Shown: piece by piece, positions 17,480 through 24,982 of the stretch
Position numbering within the stretch: the first letter of the stretch is position 1
How the letters are laid out: the number at the start of each line of letters is the position of its first letter
NCBI GenBank assembly: GCA_022843805.1
Contig: JALHMY010000086.1
Span: 1 to 42,437, forward strand
Reading direction: 5' to 3'
Length of the DNA stretch: 42,437 nt
DNA from: Fuerstiella sp.
GTDB lineage: Bacteria; Planctomycetota; Planctomycetia; Planctomycetales; Planctomycetaceae
The notes under the pieces: generated by a model
The model's input: only the letters and a program-made list of their open reading frames with translations
What the model was told of the DNA's origin: nothing
The model's database searches: none
Position numbers and translations under genes: made by a program

Positions 17480-17507
17480 TTGCATTATTCATATGGATGT
17501 GTAGAAT
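17480..17507 (+). promoter_or_regulatory. Candidate sigma70-type promoter for the Rrf2 gene
   Basis: TTGCAT (17480-17485) and TAGAAT (17502-17507) are separated by 16 bp. The predicted transcript would start near 17514, 26 bp before the ATG. Rrf2 proteins often repress their own promoter, so an operator may overlap, but none was identified. Confidence 0.4.
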
Positions 17508-17539
17508 TGCAAGCCGGATATTTGGAGGTGACGATTATC

Positions 17540-17962
17540 ATGTTGTCAAAAACGGCGGAGTATGCTCTGAGAACTGTTGCCAGTCTGGCGGCCGACGCAG
17601 ACCATGCCGAATCGGCGGACACTCTGTCAGTACAGACAAAAGTGCCCAGGCGTTATCTGCATAAGGTGCTTCAGGATCTCGTTCGCGCGGAACTCGTGCG
17701 ATCACGTTCCGGTCCTGGCGGCGGATATACTCTGGCTCGTTCTGCCGATGACATCACGATCCTTGATGTTGTGAATGCTGTGGCGCCGCTGGAACGGATT
17801 CGTCACTGTCCGCTCGGACTGCCCTCCCATACTCAGTTGTGTCCTTTGCATAAAGAGCTGGATCAGGCCTATGCGGCGACCGAGGCTGCGTTTTCCCGCG
17901 TCACGATCGGTCAGATTCTGCGGTCTGAAAGCCGGATTATTCCTCTTTGCGACGTTGTTTAG
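17540..17962 (+). CDS. Rrf2-family transcriptional regulator
   Basis: 140 aa, a normal length. The winged helix reads LSKTAEYALRTVASLA, then VPRRYLHKVLQDLVRAELVRSRSGPGGGYTLAR, the Rrf2 hallmark, and ITILDVVNAVAPLERIRHCPLGLP. Family relatives such as IscR, NsrR and RsrR bind an Fe-S cluster through Cys residues after this point. Here C90 (RHCPLG), C101 and H104 (CPLH) could be ligands, with C137 near the end; the standard three-Cys spacing is not exact. ATG 17540 follows TGGAGGTGA by about 9 nt. Downstream are two monohaem-protein genes, which suggests that it senses redox state, nitric oxide or iron and controls them; this is inferred from position. Confidence 0.88.
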   Translation: MLSKTAEYALRTVASLAADADHAESADTLSVQTKVPRRYLHKVLQDLVRAELVRSRSGPGGGYTLARSADDITILDVVNAVAPLERIRHCPLGLPSHTQLCPLHKELDQAYAATEAAFSRVTIGQILRSESRIIPLCDVV

Positions 17963-18107
17963 CTGCATCATCCCGGAGTCGTTTACCTCAACTGCCATTT
18001 GACTTCAATTGCCACGCTTTTGTATTCAATAACTCCCTCCTGCTTCTCTGGCTCCTGCCTGTCTATTTCCTCCCGTTCCTCCCGCCTGATTTTTTCTGAG
18101 GTTCATC

Positions 18108-18782
18108 ATGTGGAAACTCACAGTCTGCTCAATGTTTCGGCAATCCTTCATCTGTGTTTTTGGCATCATGAGCATTCCCCTGATTCTTTGGGCGGGACCG
18201 CAGGAGGAACGGCCCAATGAGCCTTTGGCGACTGTTGTTCAGGAGAATGACGGCTCCGAGGCAGATCAGGCAGCAGGATCGAAATCGGAATCAACAGTCG
18301 CAAACGCTAAGGAAGGTAAGGCGGACGAACTGAAACGCGTGTCTGTTGCGGTGGCGCGAGACCGTGCAAGAGTGATGCATGAGATTTATGTGGCGACGCT
18401 GGATGTGATGCATGATCGTTATTTCCATGCGGATCGAGCTGTTGTCCCTGCTCGAGCGATGGAAGATGTTTTCTCGGAAATTCAGCGTCAGTCCGGCGCT
18501 CAGGCTCAGTGGATTTCCGTGAATCTGAGGGCCATGAATATTGATCATGAACCGAAGAGTGACTTTCAGAAAAAAGCGGCTCGTGAAATTGCCGGTGGCA
18601 GCAACGAGTCAGAGATTGTTGAAGACGGGTTCTACAGACGTGCCGGGTCCATTCGTCTGGCAAGCGGGTGTATTAGTTGTCATGGCGGATTTTTCAGCGA
18701 GCCTCCCAAAGGACCGAAATTTGCGGGACTGATCATCAGCATTCCGGTGAACGGCGACGCTGCGGGAAATGACGGAAACTGA
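18108..18782 (+). CDS. Tll0287/DUF3365-like monohaem c-type protein, first of two
   Basis: 224 aa. A hydrophobic N-terminus (FICVFGIMSIPLILWAG) acts as signal or anchor, then a polar linker to about residue 75. The domain contains DVMHDRYFHADRAVVPARAMEDVFSEI, WISVNLRAMNIDHEPKSDFQKKAAREI and a C-terminal CISCHG motif (C188, C191, H192) for covalent haem. This arrangement fits the Tll0287-like (DUF3365, PF11845) haem domain, which in other proteins is a periplasmic sensor of redox state or small ligands. ATG 18108 has GAGG upstream. It is followed after 84 bp by a paralogue of the same layout. It likely acts in the periplasm; ligand and partner are unknown. Confidence 0.75.
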   Translation: MWKLTVCSMFRQSFICVFGIMSIPLILWAGPQEERPNEPLATVVQENDGSEADQAAGSKSESTVANAKEGKADELKRVSVAVARDRARVMHEIYVATLDVMHDRYFHADRAVVPARAMEDVFSEIQRQSGAQAQWISVNLRAMNIDHEPKSDFQKKAAREIAGGSNESEIVEDGFYRRAGSIRLASGCISCHGGFFSEPPKGPKFAGLIISIPVNGDAAGNDGN

Positions 18783-18866
18783 ACACAGATCGCGTAATGA
18801 GTGAATTGTGGCCGTGGCTGATGGATTGTCGGGAGACTGGCATCCGGGGCAGGATGATGAATTGAA

Positions 18867-19418
18867 ATGAAGAATCGTCTCTTTTGGTTGCCGCTGACTG
18901 GAATTGTCTTCACGGCCTTGCTGCAGGCTGCTCATCAGGACGTTCCTGATGCAGACTCCGTGCCTGTGAACCCGTTACCAGCGACGGCTCCCAAAACACT
19001 TCCTTCGCTCGATCAGGCCAGACGACAGGCAGAGTTGCTCCATACGGCAATGCACTCAATGCTGCAGAACGTTCATCACCGATACTACCGGGAGGACGAG
19101 GGTCTGCCGATTCCTGCAGCCGTCATGAGGGATGTCTTCAGCGACCTGCAGAAGCAGCACGCGATCAGACTTCGATGGCTGGCGGTCGAAGGTCAGGCCA
19201 TGAATACAGACCATGAGGCGTCGAATCCGTTTGAGCATGATGCTGTACGTGTTCTGAAGTCAGGACAGGGTCATTACGAACAGCTGCAGAACGGAATTTA
19301 CAGTCGTGCAGCAGCCATTGCACTGACCGGTGAATGTCTGAAGTGTCACGTTCCGAACAGGAAGGACACCAAAGAACGAACGGCGGGGCTGATCATTTCA
19401 ATGTCGGTCAGTCCTTAA
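18867..19418 (+). CDS. Tll0287/DUF3365-like monohaem c-type protein, second of two
   Basis: 183 aa, paralogous to the gene before it. After a signal segment (LFWLPLTGIVFTALLQAA) it shares the blocks LQNVHHRYYREDEGLPIPAAVMRDVFSDLQ, RWLAVEGQAMNTDHEASNPFEHDA, GIYSRAAAIALTGECLKCH (C157, C160, H161) and ends TAGLIISMSVSP like its neighbour's FAGLIISIPVNG. The linker before the domain is much shorter than in the first copy. The gene pair is probably a tandem duplication with later divergence. No cytochrome-maturation or kinase gene is adjacent, so how the signal would be passed on is not visible. Confidence 0.75.
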   Translation: MKNRLFWLPLTGIVFTALLQAAHQDVPDADSVPVNPLPATAPKTLPSLDQARRQAELLHTAMHSMLQNVHHRYYREDEGLPIPAAVMRDVFSDLQKQHAIRLRWLAVEGQAMNTDHEASNPFEHDAVRVLKSGQGHYEQLQNGIYSRAAAIALTGECLKCHVPNRKDTKERTAGLIISMSVSP

Positions 19419-19528
19419 CGGCTCATCGTATCACACATCTTTTCTGTAATAAGATATGGGCGGGTGTCAGGACTCGAGTCCGAAGGCATCCCATGCGATT
19501 CCGGCGCCTGCGTTCTTTCGTTCCCCCT

Positions 19529-19718
19529 ATTTTTCTGCCCACAAAATGTTTCTGCCAACCCGGGTCTGCTCTCCCCCACACACGGAACATTCTCCGCCCG
19601 ATTCGCCGCCAGACGATATGTGCCAGCACACCGAGTGACATTCGAGGGCAGCCCGACTTCGGTACGACTGATCCGAGGATGACAAGGTTTTGGCAGAAAA
19701 ATTTCAGGGCAGAAAAAT
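19529..19718. repeat. 190-bp MITE-like element with about 30-bp imperfect inverted ends
   Basis: The left end ATTTTTCTGCCC...TTTCTGCCAA (19529-19558) is matched by the right end TTGGCAGAAAAATTTCAGGG... (19690-19718) read in reverse. The interior has no transposase and no convincing gene. Frames through it on both strands show no family features. It lies between the second monohaem gene and the 495-bp repeat array. Confidence 0.55.
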
Positions 19719-19820
19719 GAATCGCAAAGGAAATGAAGAGGACCACGAGACGTCTTCCCTTCACCTCCTCTGCGGAAAAACTCTGGCTTTTCCCTGACAA
19801 AAATCCTTCACAGCGTTGCC

Positions 19821-20315
19821 CAACGGGGTTCCACAAGACGACGAACGATCGATCGCTGCCTTGTGGAACCCTTTCAGGGTTCGGGGCGAACGACCATCAC
19901 GAACCTGGGGTGCGCCGCTTCGCGTCGACCCCAGGCTTTGTTGTGAAACCCGTTCCGGGTTAAATCGCACTGTTTTCACTCAAAAAACGCTTCAAAGCGT
20001 TGTTCGTTCCGCCGGAAAATCGTACTCGTACTCAGTGCAACGGTACTCGTACTCTTACTCGAAAAGAGCGTGATGACGCGGTAAAAACTGCGCGGTGCCG
20101 GAAGCGTCGATCGAGTACGAGTACCGCAAGGCTGAGTACGAGTACGAAGAAGACCGCCGGACAGAATCCTGATGAACAATCGAATGTAACGGGCTCTGAT
20201 GAGCAACACCGTCGACATCCGTTTTCCAACCCCAACCGGGGTTGCACAACAAAGCCTGGGGTCGCCGTGAACACGGCGCACCCCAGGAAAAACACAGGAA
20301 AATGTGATTGAACCC
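19821..20315 (+). repeat. 495-bp structured repeat, unit 1
   Basis: The unit runs R, central stem, R'. R (core 19904-19961) includes hairpin CCTGGGGT..ACCCCAGG and ctttgttgtgaaacccg. R' (20228-20287) is the same family in opposite orientation. In the middle TCGTACTCGTACTCAG (20020-20035) pairs perfectly with CTGAGTACGAGTACGA (20132-20147), and CGGTACTCGTACTC (20041-20054) with GAGTACGAGTACCG (20113-20126), leaving a 5 x 5 nt internal loop and a 58-nt apical loop. Frames of about 100 aa exist on both strands but follow the repeat structure and look artefactual. Confidence 0.9.
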
Positions 20316-20810
20316 CAACGGGGTTCCACAAGACGACGAACGATCGATCGCTGACTTGTGGAACCCCGTTGGGGTTCGGGGCGAACGGCCATCACGAACC
20401 TGGGGTGCGCCGCTTCGCGTCGACCCCAGGCTTTGTTGTGAAACCCGTTCCGGGTTAAATCGCACTGTTTTCACTCAAAAAACGCTTCAAAGCGTTGTTC
20501 GTTCCGCCGGAAAATCGTACTCGTACTCAGTGCAACGGTACTCGTACTCTTACTCGAAAAGAGCGTGATGACGCGGTAAAAACTGCGCGGTGCCGGAAGC
20601 GTCGATCGAGTACGAGTACCGCAAGGCTGAGTACGAGTACGAAGAAGACCGCCGGACAGAATCCTGATGAACAATCGAATGTAACGGGCTCTGATGAGCA
20701 ACACCGTCGACATCCGTTTTCCAACCCCAACCGGGGTTGCACAACAAAGCCTGGGGTCGCCGTGAACACGGCGCACCCCAGGAAAAACACAACAAAATGC
20801 GATTGAACCC
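20316..20810 (+). repeat. 495-bp structured repeat, unit 2
   Basis: Almost identical to unit 1: over the 300 bases from the central stem to R' I see no change, and only about three near the right border (acaggaaaatgtg versus acaacaaaatgcg). The central stem is at 20515-20530 with 20627-20642 and 20536-20549 with 20608-20621. Unlike units 1 and 3, its left border carries a perfect 22-bp inverted repeat: AACCCCAACGGGGTTCCACA plus AG (20311-20332) with the complement at 20355-20376. Confidence 0.9.
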
Positions 20811-20985
20811 CAACGGGGTTCCACAAGACGACGAACGATCGATCGCTGCCTTGTGGAACCCTTTCAGGGTTCGGGGCGAACGGCCATCACGAACCTGGGG
20901 TGCGCCGCTTCGCGTCGACCCCAGGCTTTGATGTGTAACCCGTTCCGGGTTAAATCGCACTGTTTTCACTCGAAAAAACGCTTCA
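20811..20985 (+). repeat. 495-bp structured repeat, partial unit 3 (R only)
   Basis: This copy begins exactly 495 bp after unit 2 and matches R through ttttcactcgaaaaaacgc, then diverges before the GTACTC stem. It has the gaaccctttcagggttc variant of the left inverted repeat, as in unit 1. From 20986 to the next gene at 21062 nothing is recognised. Confidence 0.85.
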
Positions 20986-21061
20986 CGGCATTGCCAAACG
21001 GCCCAGCTGTCTCCATAGCCAGCGGCGATGGAAAACTTCTTCACGCAGATTGAGCCAGAGT

Positions 21062-21661
21062 TTATTCTGTTGAAAGATAAACCGGAATGAACAGGAGGAT
21101 GACATCATCGCAGATAATGTTTACTCCAGCATTTTTTTGCTGCTCGTCCGGTCGCTTCAGTACTTCAACAAATATCCTCATTGAGTCGTCCGTGTTCTTG
21201 GACGTATCGGCATTGAATGCGGACAACCAGTCTGCCGTGGTTTGTACGGAGATTTTGTTTCGGCTGTTCTTAATCGTGGCACCAGAAATGGTGACGTACC
21301 AGGAGGGCAGTGTTTCTGCCGTCGCTTCGGTCTTTGCAAACAGGGTGCCGGGGCGGGCATTGATCGATCCGGCAATCTGAATGTCGACAGGAATTCTGGA
21401 ACTGACATCACCATCCGGCGATGACACCGTGCAGCATGTGATGAAGCCACGTGACACTCCAGGCGGAGCATCTTCTTTGACCGACAGTTCGAACGCATAT
21501 TCCCGATGGACATACGGCGATTCGCGGATTGCAACCGTTTTGATGGCCGGAATTTCGCCGATTACAATATTCGGATTGCTGCACTTCAAAGTTTTTACGA
21601 AGCTGCCAGGAGAACGAAACCGCATCCTGCCTGCCGCCAACTGCGGTATTTGAAAGTCCAT
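21062..21661 (-). CDS. Unknown protein, possibly the C-terminal part of a DUF1573-like protein
   Basis: 199 aa. It is rich in beta strands: RMRFRSPGSFVKTLKCSNPNIVIGEIP, then a SVKEDAPPGVSRGFITCCTVSSPDGD..SSRIPVDIQIAGSINARPGTLFA segment. The pattern of NPNI..GEIP and P.G..RGFITC..PDG..SRIPVDIQIAG resembles the C-terminal Ig-like part of planctomycete DUF1573 proteins, in which an N-terminal DUF1573 domain normally precedes. That domain is absent, and an in-frame TGA lies about 11 codons upstream of ATG 21661, so it may be 5'-truncated. The only start codon lacks a clear ribosome site. It follows the membrane-protein gene by 33 bp on the same strand. Confidence 0.45.
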   Translation of the reverse strand: MDFQIPQLAAGRMRFRSPGSFVKTLKCSNPNIVIGEIPAIKTVAIRESPYVHREYAFELSVKEDAPPGVSRGFITCCTVSSPDGDVSSRIPVDIQIAGSINARPGTLFAKTEATAETLPSWYVTISGATIKNSRNKISVQTTADWLSAFNADTSKNTDDSMRIFVEVLKRPDEQQKNAGVNIICDDVILLFIPVYLSTE

Positions 21662-21694
21662 CGCTAATCTGTGAGAACCGGAACAGCCACAGAA

Positions 21695-22852
21695 TCAGTT
21701 CGATCGGCCAGTATAAGCCTTTCGTACCACTCCACTTACCAGCATCACGGACAGCAACGCGACCAGGGCCGGCCAAGCCCAGCGGCCTTTCGTCTTTTCG
21801 TCAATTCGCATGCCCTCAGGTTGCACCGTGTTTCCCGGCTGCACATTCTGCTGCAATTGCCGAAATCGCACTTCCATCATTTGGTCGCTGGCGTCGGTCA
21901 GCTTCTTTAGCTCCTCAAATCGTTTACTGTCGTTTCCCGTGAACGAAAAAGATGACCCATCAAAGAATTGTACTCCGGGCGGTAATGAGTCGAGTGAAAT
22001 CGTAAAATCGGCTGCGTCGATCTGCGGATTCAGCTGCAGTTCTTTCAGAACATAGCTGTACCTCCAGTCGTAAGCGGACACGTTACCTTCCGTCGGAAAC
22101 CACCGGCGATTTCCGGAGCCATCATCAAACTGAGCAAATCGGGAATTGTGAAGCGAAACCTTTGCCGTGGAGTCGGTGGCTGCCCAAACGATTTCCCGTG
22201 GAAGAAAGTCGACGTTTGGATCCAGCGCAACAGTCCACTTTTTACCTTCCGCTTCACCGGTCAGGATCAGGCAATGATGCCCGTCCACATCCTGCTTACC
22301 TGTCACTCGAAGTACTTTGCTTTCAACCATCGCCAACAGGCTTTGTAGCCGATATCCATGTACTCTCCGTCCGCAGAAATTCGCCGGACCAAAATTCGCT
22401 GCGATCGTATTGCCAGTATCGACATTTAAATACATCGGCACGTTGCGAGGGATATCCACGGGTACCGGAGATTCTGTAAACGTCGAAAACAGCGATTGAG
22501 GTTTGTTTCCGTCGAATGTATGCAGTTCACGAATTGCAAATTCGCAATCTTCGCTGAACCACGAGTATTTCCAGCGACGCAGTTCATCCATGCGAGTGCG
22601 ATTTGCATTCAGGTCAGCGATAAACTGCACCTCGGTTCTCAATCCTTCCATCACCGCACTGCCACTCGCCGGCTGGTATCCGGGAACCGGACTGATGCTC
22701 ATCTGGTAACTTCCGGCAATGCCGGACATGCTGGAGTTATAAAACGCCAATCCCTTTTCAACTTCAACCATGTCGCTTTCAGACGACGACATCACTAAGA
22801 ATGTCGCACTACCAACAACGAGGATCAGGAAAATCCAGTTCCGCCGGGTCAT
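21695..22852 (-). CDS. Membrane-anchored protein of unknown function with two terminal helices
   Basis: 386 aa from ATG 22852, chosen because GGAGAG lies about 8 nt upstream and a signal/anchor helix (NWIFLILVVGSATFLVMSS) begins at once. A long extracytoplasmic region contains beta-type repeats (VLRVTGKQDVDGHHCLILTGEAEGKKWTVALDPNVDFLPREIVWA), which are reminiscent of the LolA/LolB-like or DUF-type lipoprotein-sorting fold, though this is not certain. A C-terminal transmembrane helix (WAWPALVALLSVMLVSGVV) and short basic tail (RKAYTGRSN) end it. The unknown gene at 21062 follows 33 bp downstream. Function not assigned. Confidence 0.6.
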   Translation of the reverse strand: MTRRNWIFLILVVGSATFLVMSSSESDMVEVEKGLAFYNSSMSGIAGSYQMSISPVPGYQPASGSAVMEGLRTEVQFIADLNANRTRMDELRRWKYSWFSEDCEFAIRELHTFDGNKPQSLFSTFTESPVPVDIPRNVPMYLNVDTGNTIAANFGPANFCGRRVHGYRLQSLLAMVESKVLRVTGKQDVDGHHCLILTGEAEGKKWTVALDPNVDFLPREIVWAATDSTAKVSLHNSRFAQFDDGSGNRRWFPTEGNVSAYDWRYSYVLKELQLNPQIDAADFTISLDSLPPGVQFFDGSSFSFTGNDSKRFEELKKLTDASDQMMEVRFRQLQQNVQPGNTVQPEGMRIDEKTKGRWAWPALVALLSVMLVSGVVRKAYTGRSN

Positions 22853-23108
22853 ACCAGGCTCTCCATGCAAAAGCGTCAGGACGCAGATTTGACAGTGGCG
22901 TAGTGCGTAGTGCGTAGGGAGATCATTTCGATGCGACTTCAGGTTGTCAACAGGATCCTTCTCAAAATTGAAATTTTGATCGGGAACCTGGTTTTGGGCT
23001 TCACCAGGTCTGGTGATGAATGACCCGTGCGGATCGCTGGCATGTGCCGTTCTCTGACCGGAGATCTGGCTGGTGCTGTGCGAGGCGAGGTTCAAGTTGC
23101 AAGCGGTT

Positions 23109-23182
23109 GTCCACAGCAGGCTGTGGACGCCAAAGCGGCAGCAGGCTGCCGCAGTCCAAATCAAACAGAGTCCAAATCAAAC
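23109..23182. repeat. Tandem stem-loops and 16-bp direct repeat
   Basis: Two hairpins with the same CAGG loop: GTCCACAG (23109-23116) with CTGTGGAC (23121-23128), and GCGGCAG (23135-23141) with CTGCCGC (23146-23152). Directly after, AGTCCAAATCAAAC occurs twice with a 16-bp period (23153-23166 and 23169-23182). The rest of the 22853-23214 gap shows no gene. Confidence 0.7.
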
Positions 23183-23214
23183 GGAGTCACATGCCGTTTG
23201 GTATCACTCAATCG

Positions 23215-24186
23215 TTACCGTATGCGCCAGAAGCGATCCTCCGCAATGCCGAGTGACCGGGCGGTGTCCTCAATTTCGCTGCGAAATCTTTTCGCGTCCA
23301 GTGGATAGCCTTTTGTGGGTTTGAGATTAGGAACATGACTCTTCCAAAACTCGTTGAACGGGATCATCAGCACTTCGCGAAGATATTTGGAGATCATTGA
23401 GGCGAGTGCGACCGGGAGAAATTCTTCCGCCTTTGTTCGAAAGCAGAAATCGGTCTTTCCCATTCGATATCGCGAGATGGCTGTTGACTCTTCCATTCGA
23501 AACACAAACTGATCACCGAAAGTATCGCAGATCAGTTCGTCATATCGGTTGCGGCCGCCGTGTTTGTCGCAGTACACCTGAATGGCGTGCAGATTGTCGT
23601 CGTCGTCAGAATCGGCCGGACAAAGCTGACGGACCAGCTGCATTGTGCACTGGGAAAGGATCACGCCTTTGGAGTCGGCTGCGGCAACGAGTTTATTGAA
23701 TTCCGTGGGAAAGATGATTCGACTGCAAACACCCGTCAGCCGAATTCCTGTCTCGTCGAATGCTTTTCTTAAGGAAGCCTGGAAATCCTGGATCTCGTCG
23801 GGAAACGCGGCCACCGGCAGGCAGCAACCATCAGAGCTCGCGTGGGGTTCTGCATCCAAATCTGCATCGAAACGATCGCCGGCCAGAAGCCGTCCCAGTT
23901 CGCGGGGATTCGCAGGCTGCAGTCCAAGTGAACCCAGAAAGCTCAGAACCCCGGTTTCCAGATCGACAAGTCCGGCTGCCGGTGAGTAGACTTGTTTGGA
24001 ATCGGCAACGAAAAGCCGTGGGTCATTTGGGACTGGCTGATCGGTCAGCACATCATTGAAATGAGCCCAGAGAGCAGAACAGTCTGTTTCAACTGGCAGC
24101 TGCCACGACGTGGCAGAAATGACCAGTGGACCCAGATTGGGACCATATCCGGCTTCATCGGTTCCGATCAGCAGTTTGTGCGTCAT
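23215..24186 (-). CDS. RNase HII-like protein (type 2 RNase H fold, GYG variant)
   Basis: 323 aa from ATG 24186. The N-terminus LIGTDEAGYGPNLGPLVISAT is the RNase HII signature in which the usual G-R-G after DEA is G-Y-G. Catalytic D10 and E11 are present. Further on, VADSKQVYS (D62, S63, K64) equals the family DSK motif, YCDKHGGRNRYDE may carry another acidic ligand, and PVALASMISKYLRE matches the AAAS(I)AK-type helix of RNase HII/HIII. PTKGYPLDAKRF near the end corresponds to the C-terminal basic segment. It is longer than RNase HII (about 200 aa) and has an insertion around residues 80-180. It may act on RNA/DNA hybrids, or be a divergent family member. It is divergent from the dioxygenase, 44 bp apart. 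Confidence 0.7.
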   Translation of the reverse strand: MTHKLLIGTDEAGYGPNLGPLVISATSWQLPVETDCSALWAHFNDVLTDQPVPNDPRLFVADSKQVYSPAAGLVDLETGVLSFLGSLGLQPANPRELGRLLAGDRFDADLDAEPHASSDGCCLPVAAFPDEIQDFQASLRKAFDETGIRLTGVCSRIIFPTEFNKLVAAADSKGVILSQCTMQLVRQLCPADSDDDDNLHAIQVYCDKHGGRNRYDELICDTFGDQFVFRMEESTAISRYRMGKTDFCFRTKAEEFLPVALASMISKYLREVLMIPFNEFWKSHVPNLKPTKGYPLDAKRFRSEIEDTARSLGIAEDRFWRIR

Positions 24187-24230
24187 ATCTGTTTTGTTGT
24201 TGCGTTTTGGTGCTTGCAGGGAGTCAAACA

Positions 24231-24956
24231 ATGTCCGGAAATTACAGATACGGTGTCGACAGAGTTCAGGACCGTCGGCGATTTCTTCGTCATCTGACGG
24301 CCGGTACTGCGGCAGCGGCCGCCGGGTCTGCATTCTTTTCCCGGTGTATGGCCGACCCGGGTTTTTTTGCTGAATACCTGCTGACGCCGCGTCAGACTGA
24401 AGGGCCGTTTTATCCCAATCATCTGCCTCTGGATACTGACAACGACCTTCTGGTCATTAATGAAAAGATTACCCCGGCTGCCGGCGAGATCTGTCATTTG
24501 AGCGGCCGAGTGATGAGCCAGGCCGGTGAACCCGTGAGAAACGCAGTGGTGGAAATCTGGCAGGCTGACAATAATGGCTGCTATATCCACACCGGCAGCA
24601 GTAATCGGGAACAGCAGGATAAGAACTTCCAGGGATTTGGTCGTTTCACGACAAATTCAAAGGGAGAATACTACTTTCGCACAATCAAACCGGTTCCCTA
24701 TCATCCGCGAACTCCTCATGTGCATTTTGCTGTTTATCGAAATGGTCAGCGAATGCTGACAACTCAGTGCTATATCAGCGGTCATCCGATGAATGCCGAC
24801 GACATTGTGCTGAAAGATCTGAAGGATGCCCGACAGAAGGAACTGCTGATGGTCGACTTTAAGAAACTGCCGGAGCTTCCGATGGTGGAAATTGCCGGCA
24901 CGTTTGACATCATCATCGGCACCACTCCGGAAGAACGCGAAAAGTCCCGCAGTTAG
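24231..24956 (+). CDS. Tat-exported intradiol ring-cleavage dioxygenase-like protein
   Basis: 241 aa from ATG 24231, with AGGGAG about 7 nt upstream. A Tat signal (DRRRFLRHLTAGTAAAAAGSAF) leads to the intradiol dioxygenase domain: TEGPFYP, then ICHLSGRVMSQAGEPVRNAVVEIWQADNNGCYIH. Non-haem Fe(III) ligands expected for the family are Y118 (GCYIH), Y157 (PVPYHP), H163 and H165 (TPHVHF), all present. Such enzymes cleave catechol-type rings with oxygen; here export suggests extracytoplasmic aromatic substrates, for example lignin or phenolic fragments. The PHP-domain gene follows 26 bp later on the same strand, so they may be co-transcribed. Confidence 0.82.
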   Translation: MSGNYRYGVDRVQDRRRFLRHLTAGTAAAAAGSAFFSRCMADPGFFAEYLLTPRQTEGPFYPNHLPLDTDNDLLVINEKITPAAGEICHLSGRVMSQAGEPVRNAVVEIWQADNNGCYIHTGSSNREQQDKNFQGFGRFTTNSKGEYYFRTIKPVPYHPRTPHVHFAVYRNGQRMLTTQCYISGHPMNADDIVLKDLKDARQKELLMVDFKKLPELPMVEIAGTFDIIIGTTPEEREKSRS

Positions 24957-24982
24957 GCTCCATAATCCGGAACAGAGATTTC

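Noticed and set aside
19423..19836. 137-aa reading frame on the minus strand across the MITE-like element
   Set aside because: It follows the repeat DNA, has no family features, and other frames in the same place are of similar length.
20000..20806. Identical 100-aa frames repeated in units 1 and 2 on both strands
   Set aside because: They arise from the repeated DNA; the sequence is low in hydrophobic order and rich in Arg, Thr and Ser, and the conservation is at DNA level.
19821..20985. CRISPR array
   Set aside because: Units are 495 bp with near-identical interiors, not short repeats with unique spacers, and no cas genes are nearby.
19821..20985. Retron or other reverse-transcriptase system
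   Set aside because: The stem would fit an msr/msd-like RNA, but no reverse-transcriptase gene is seen in the window.
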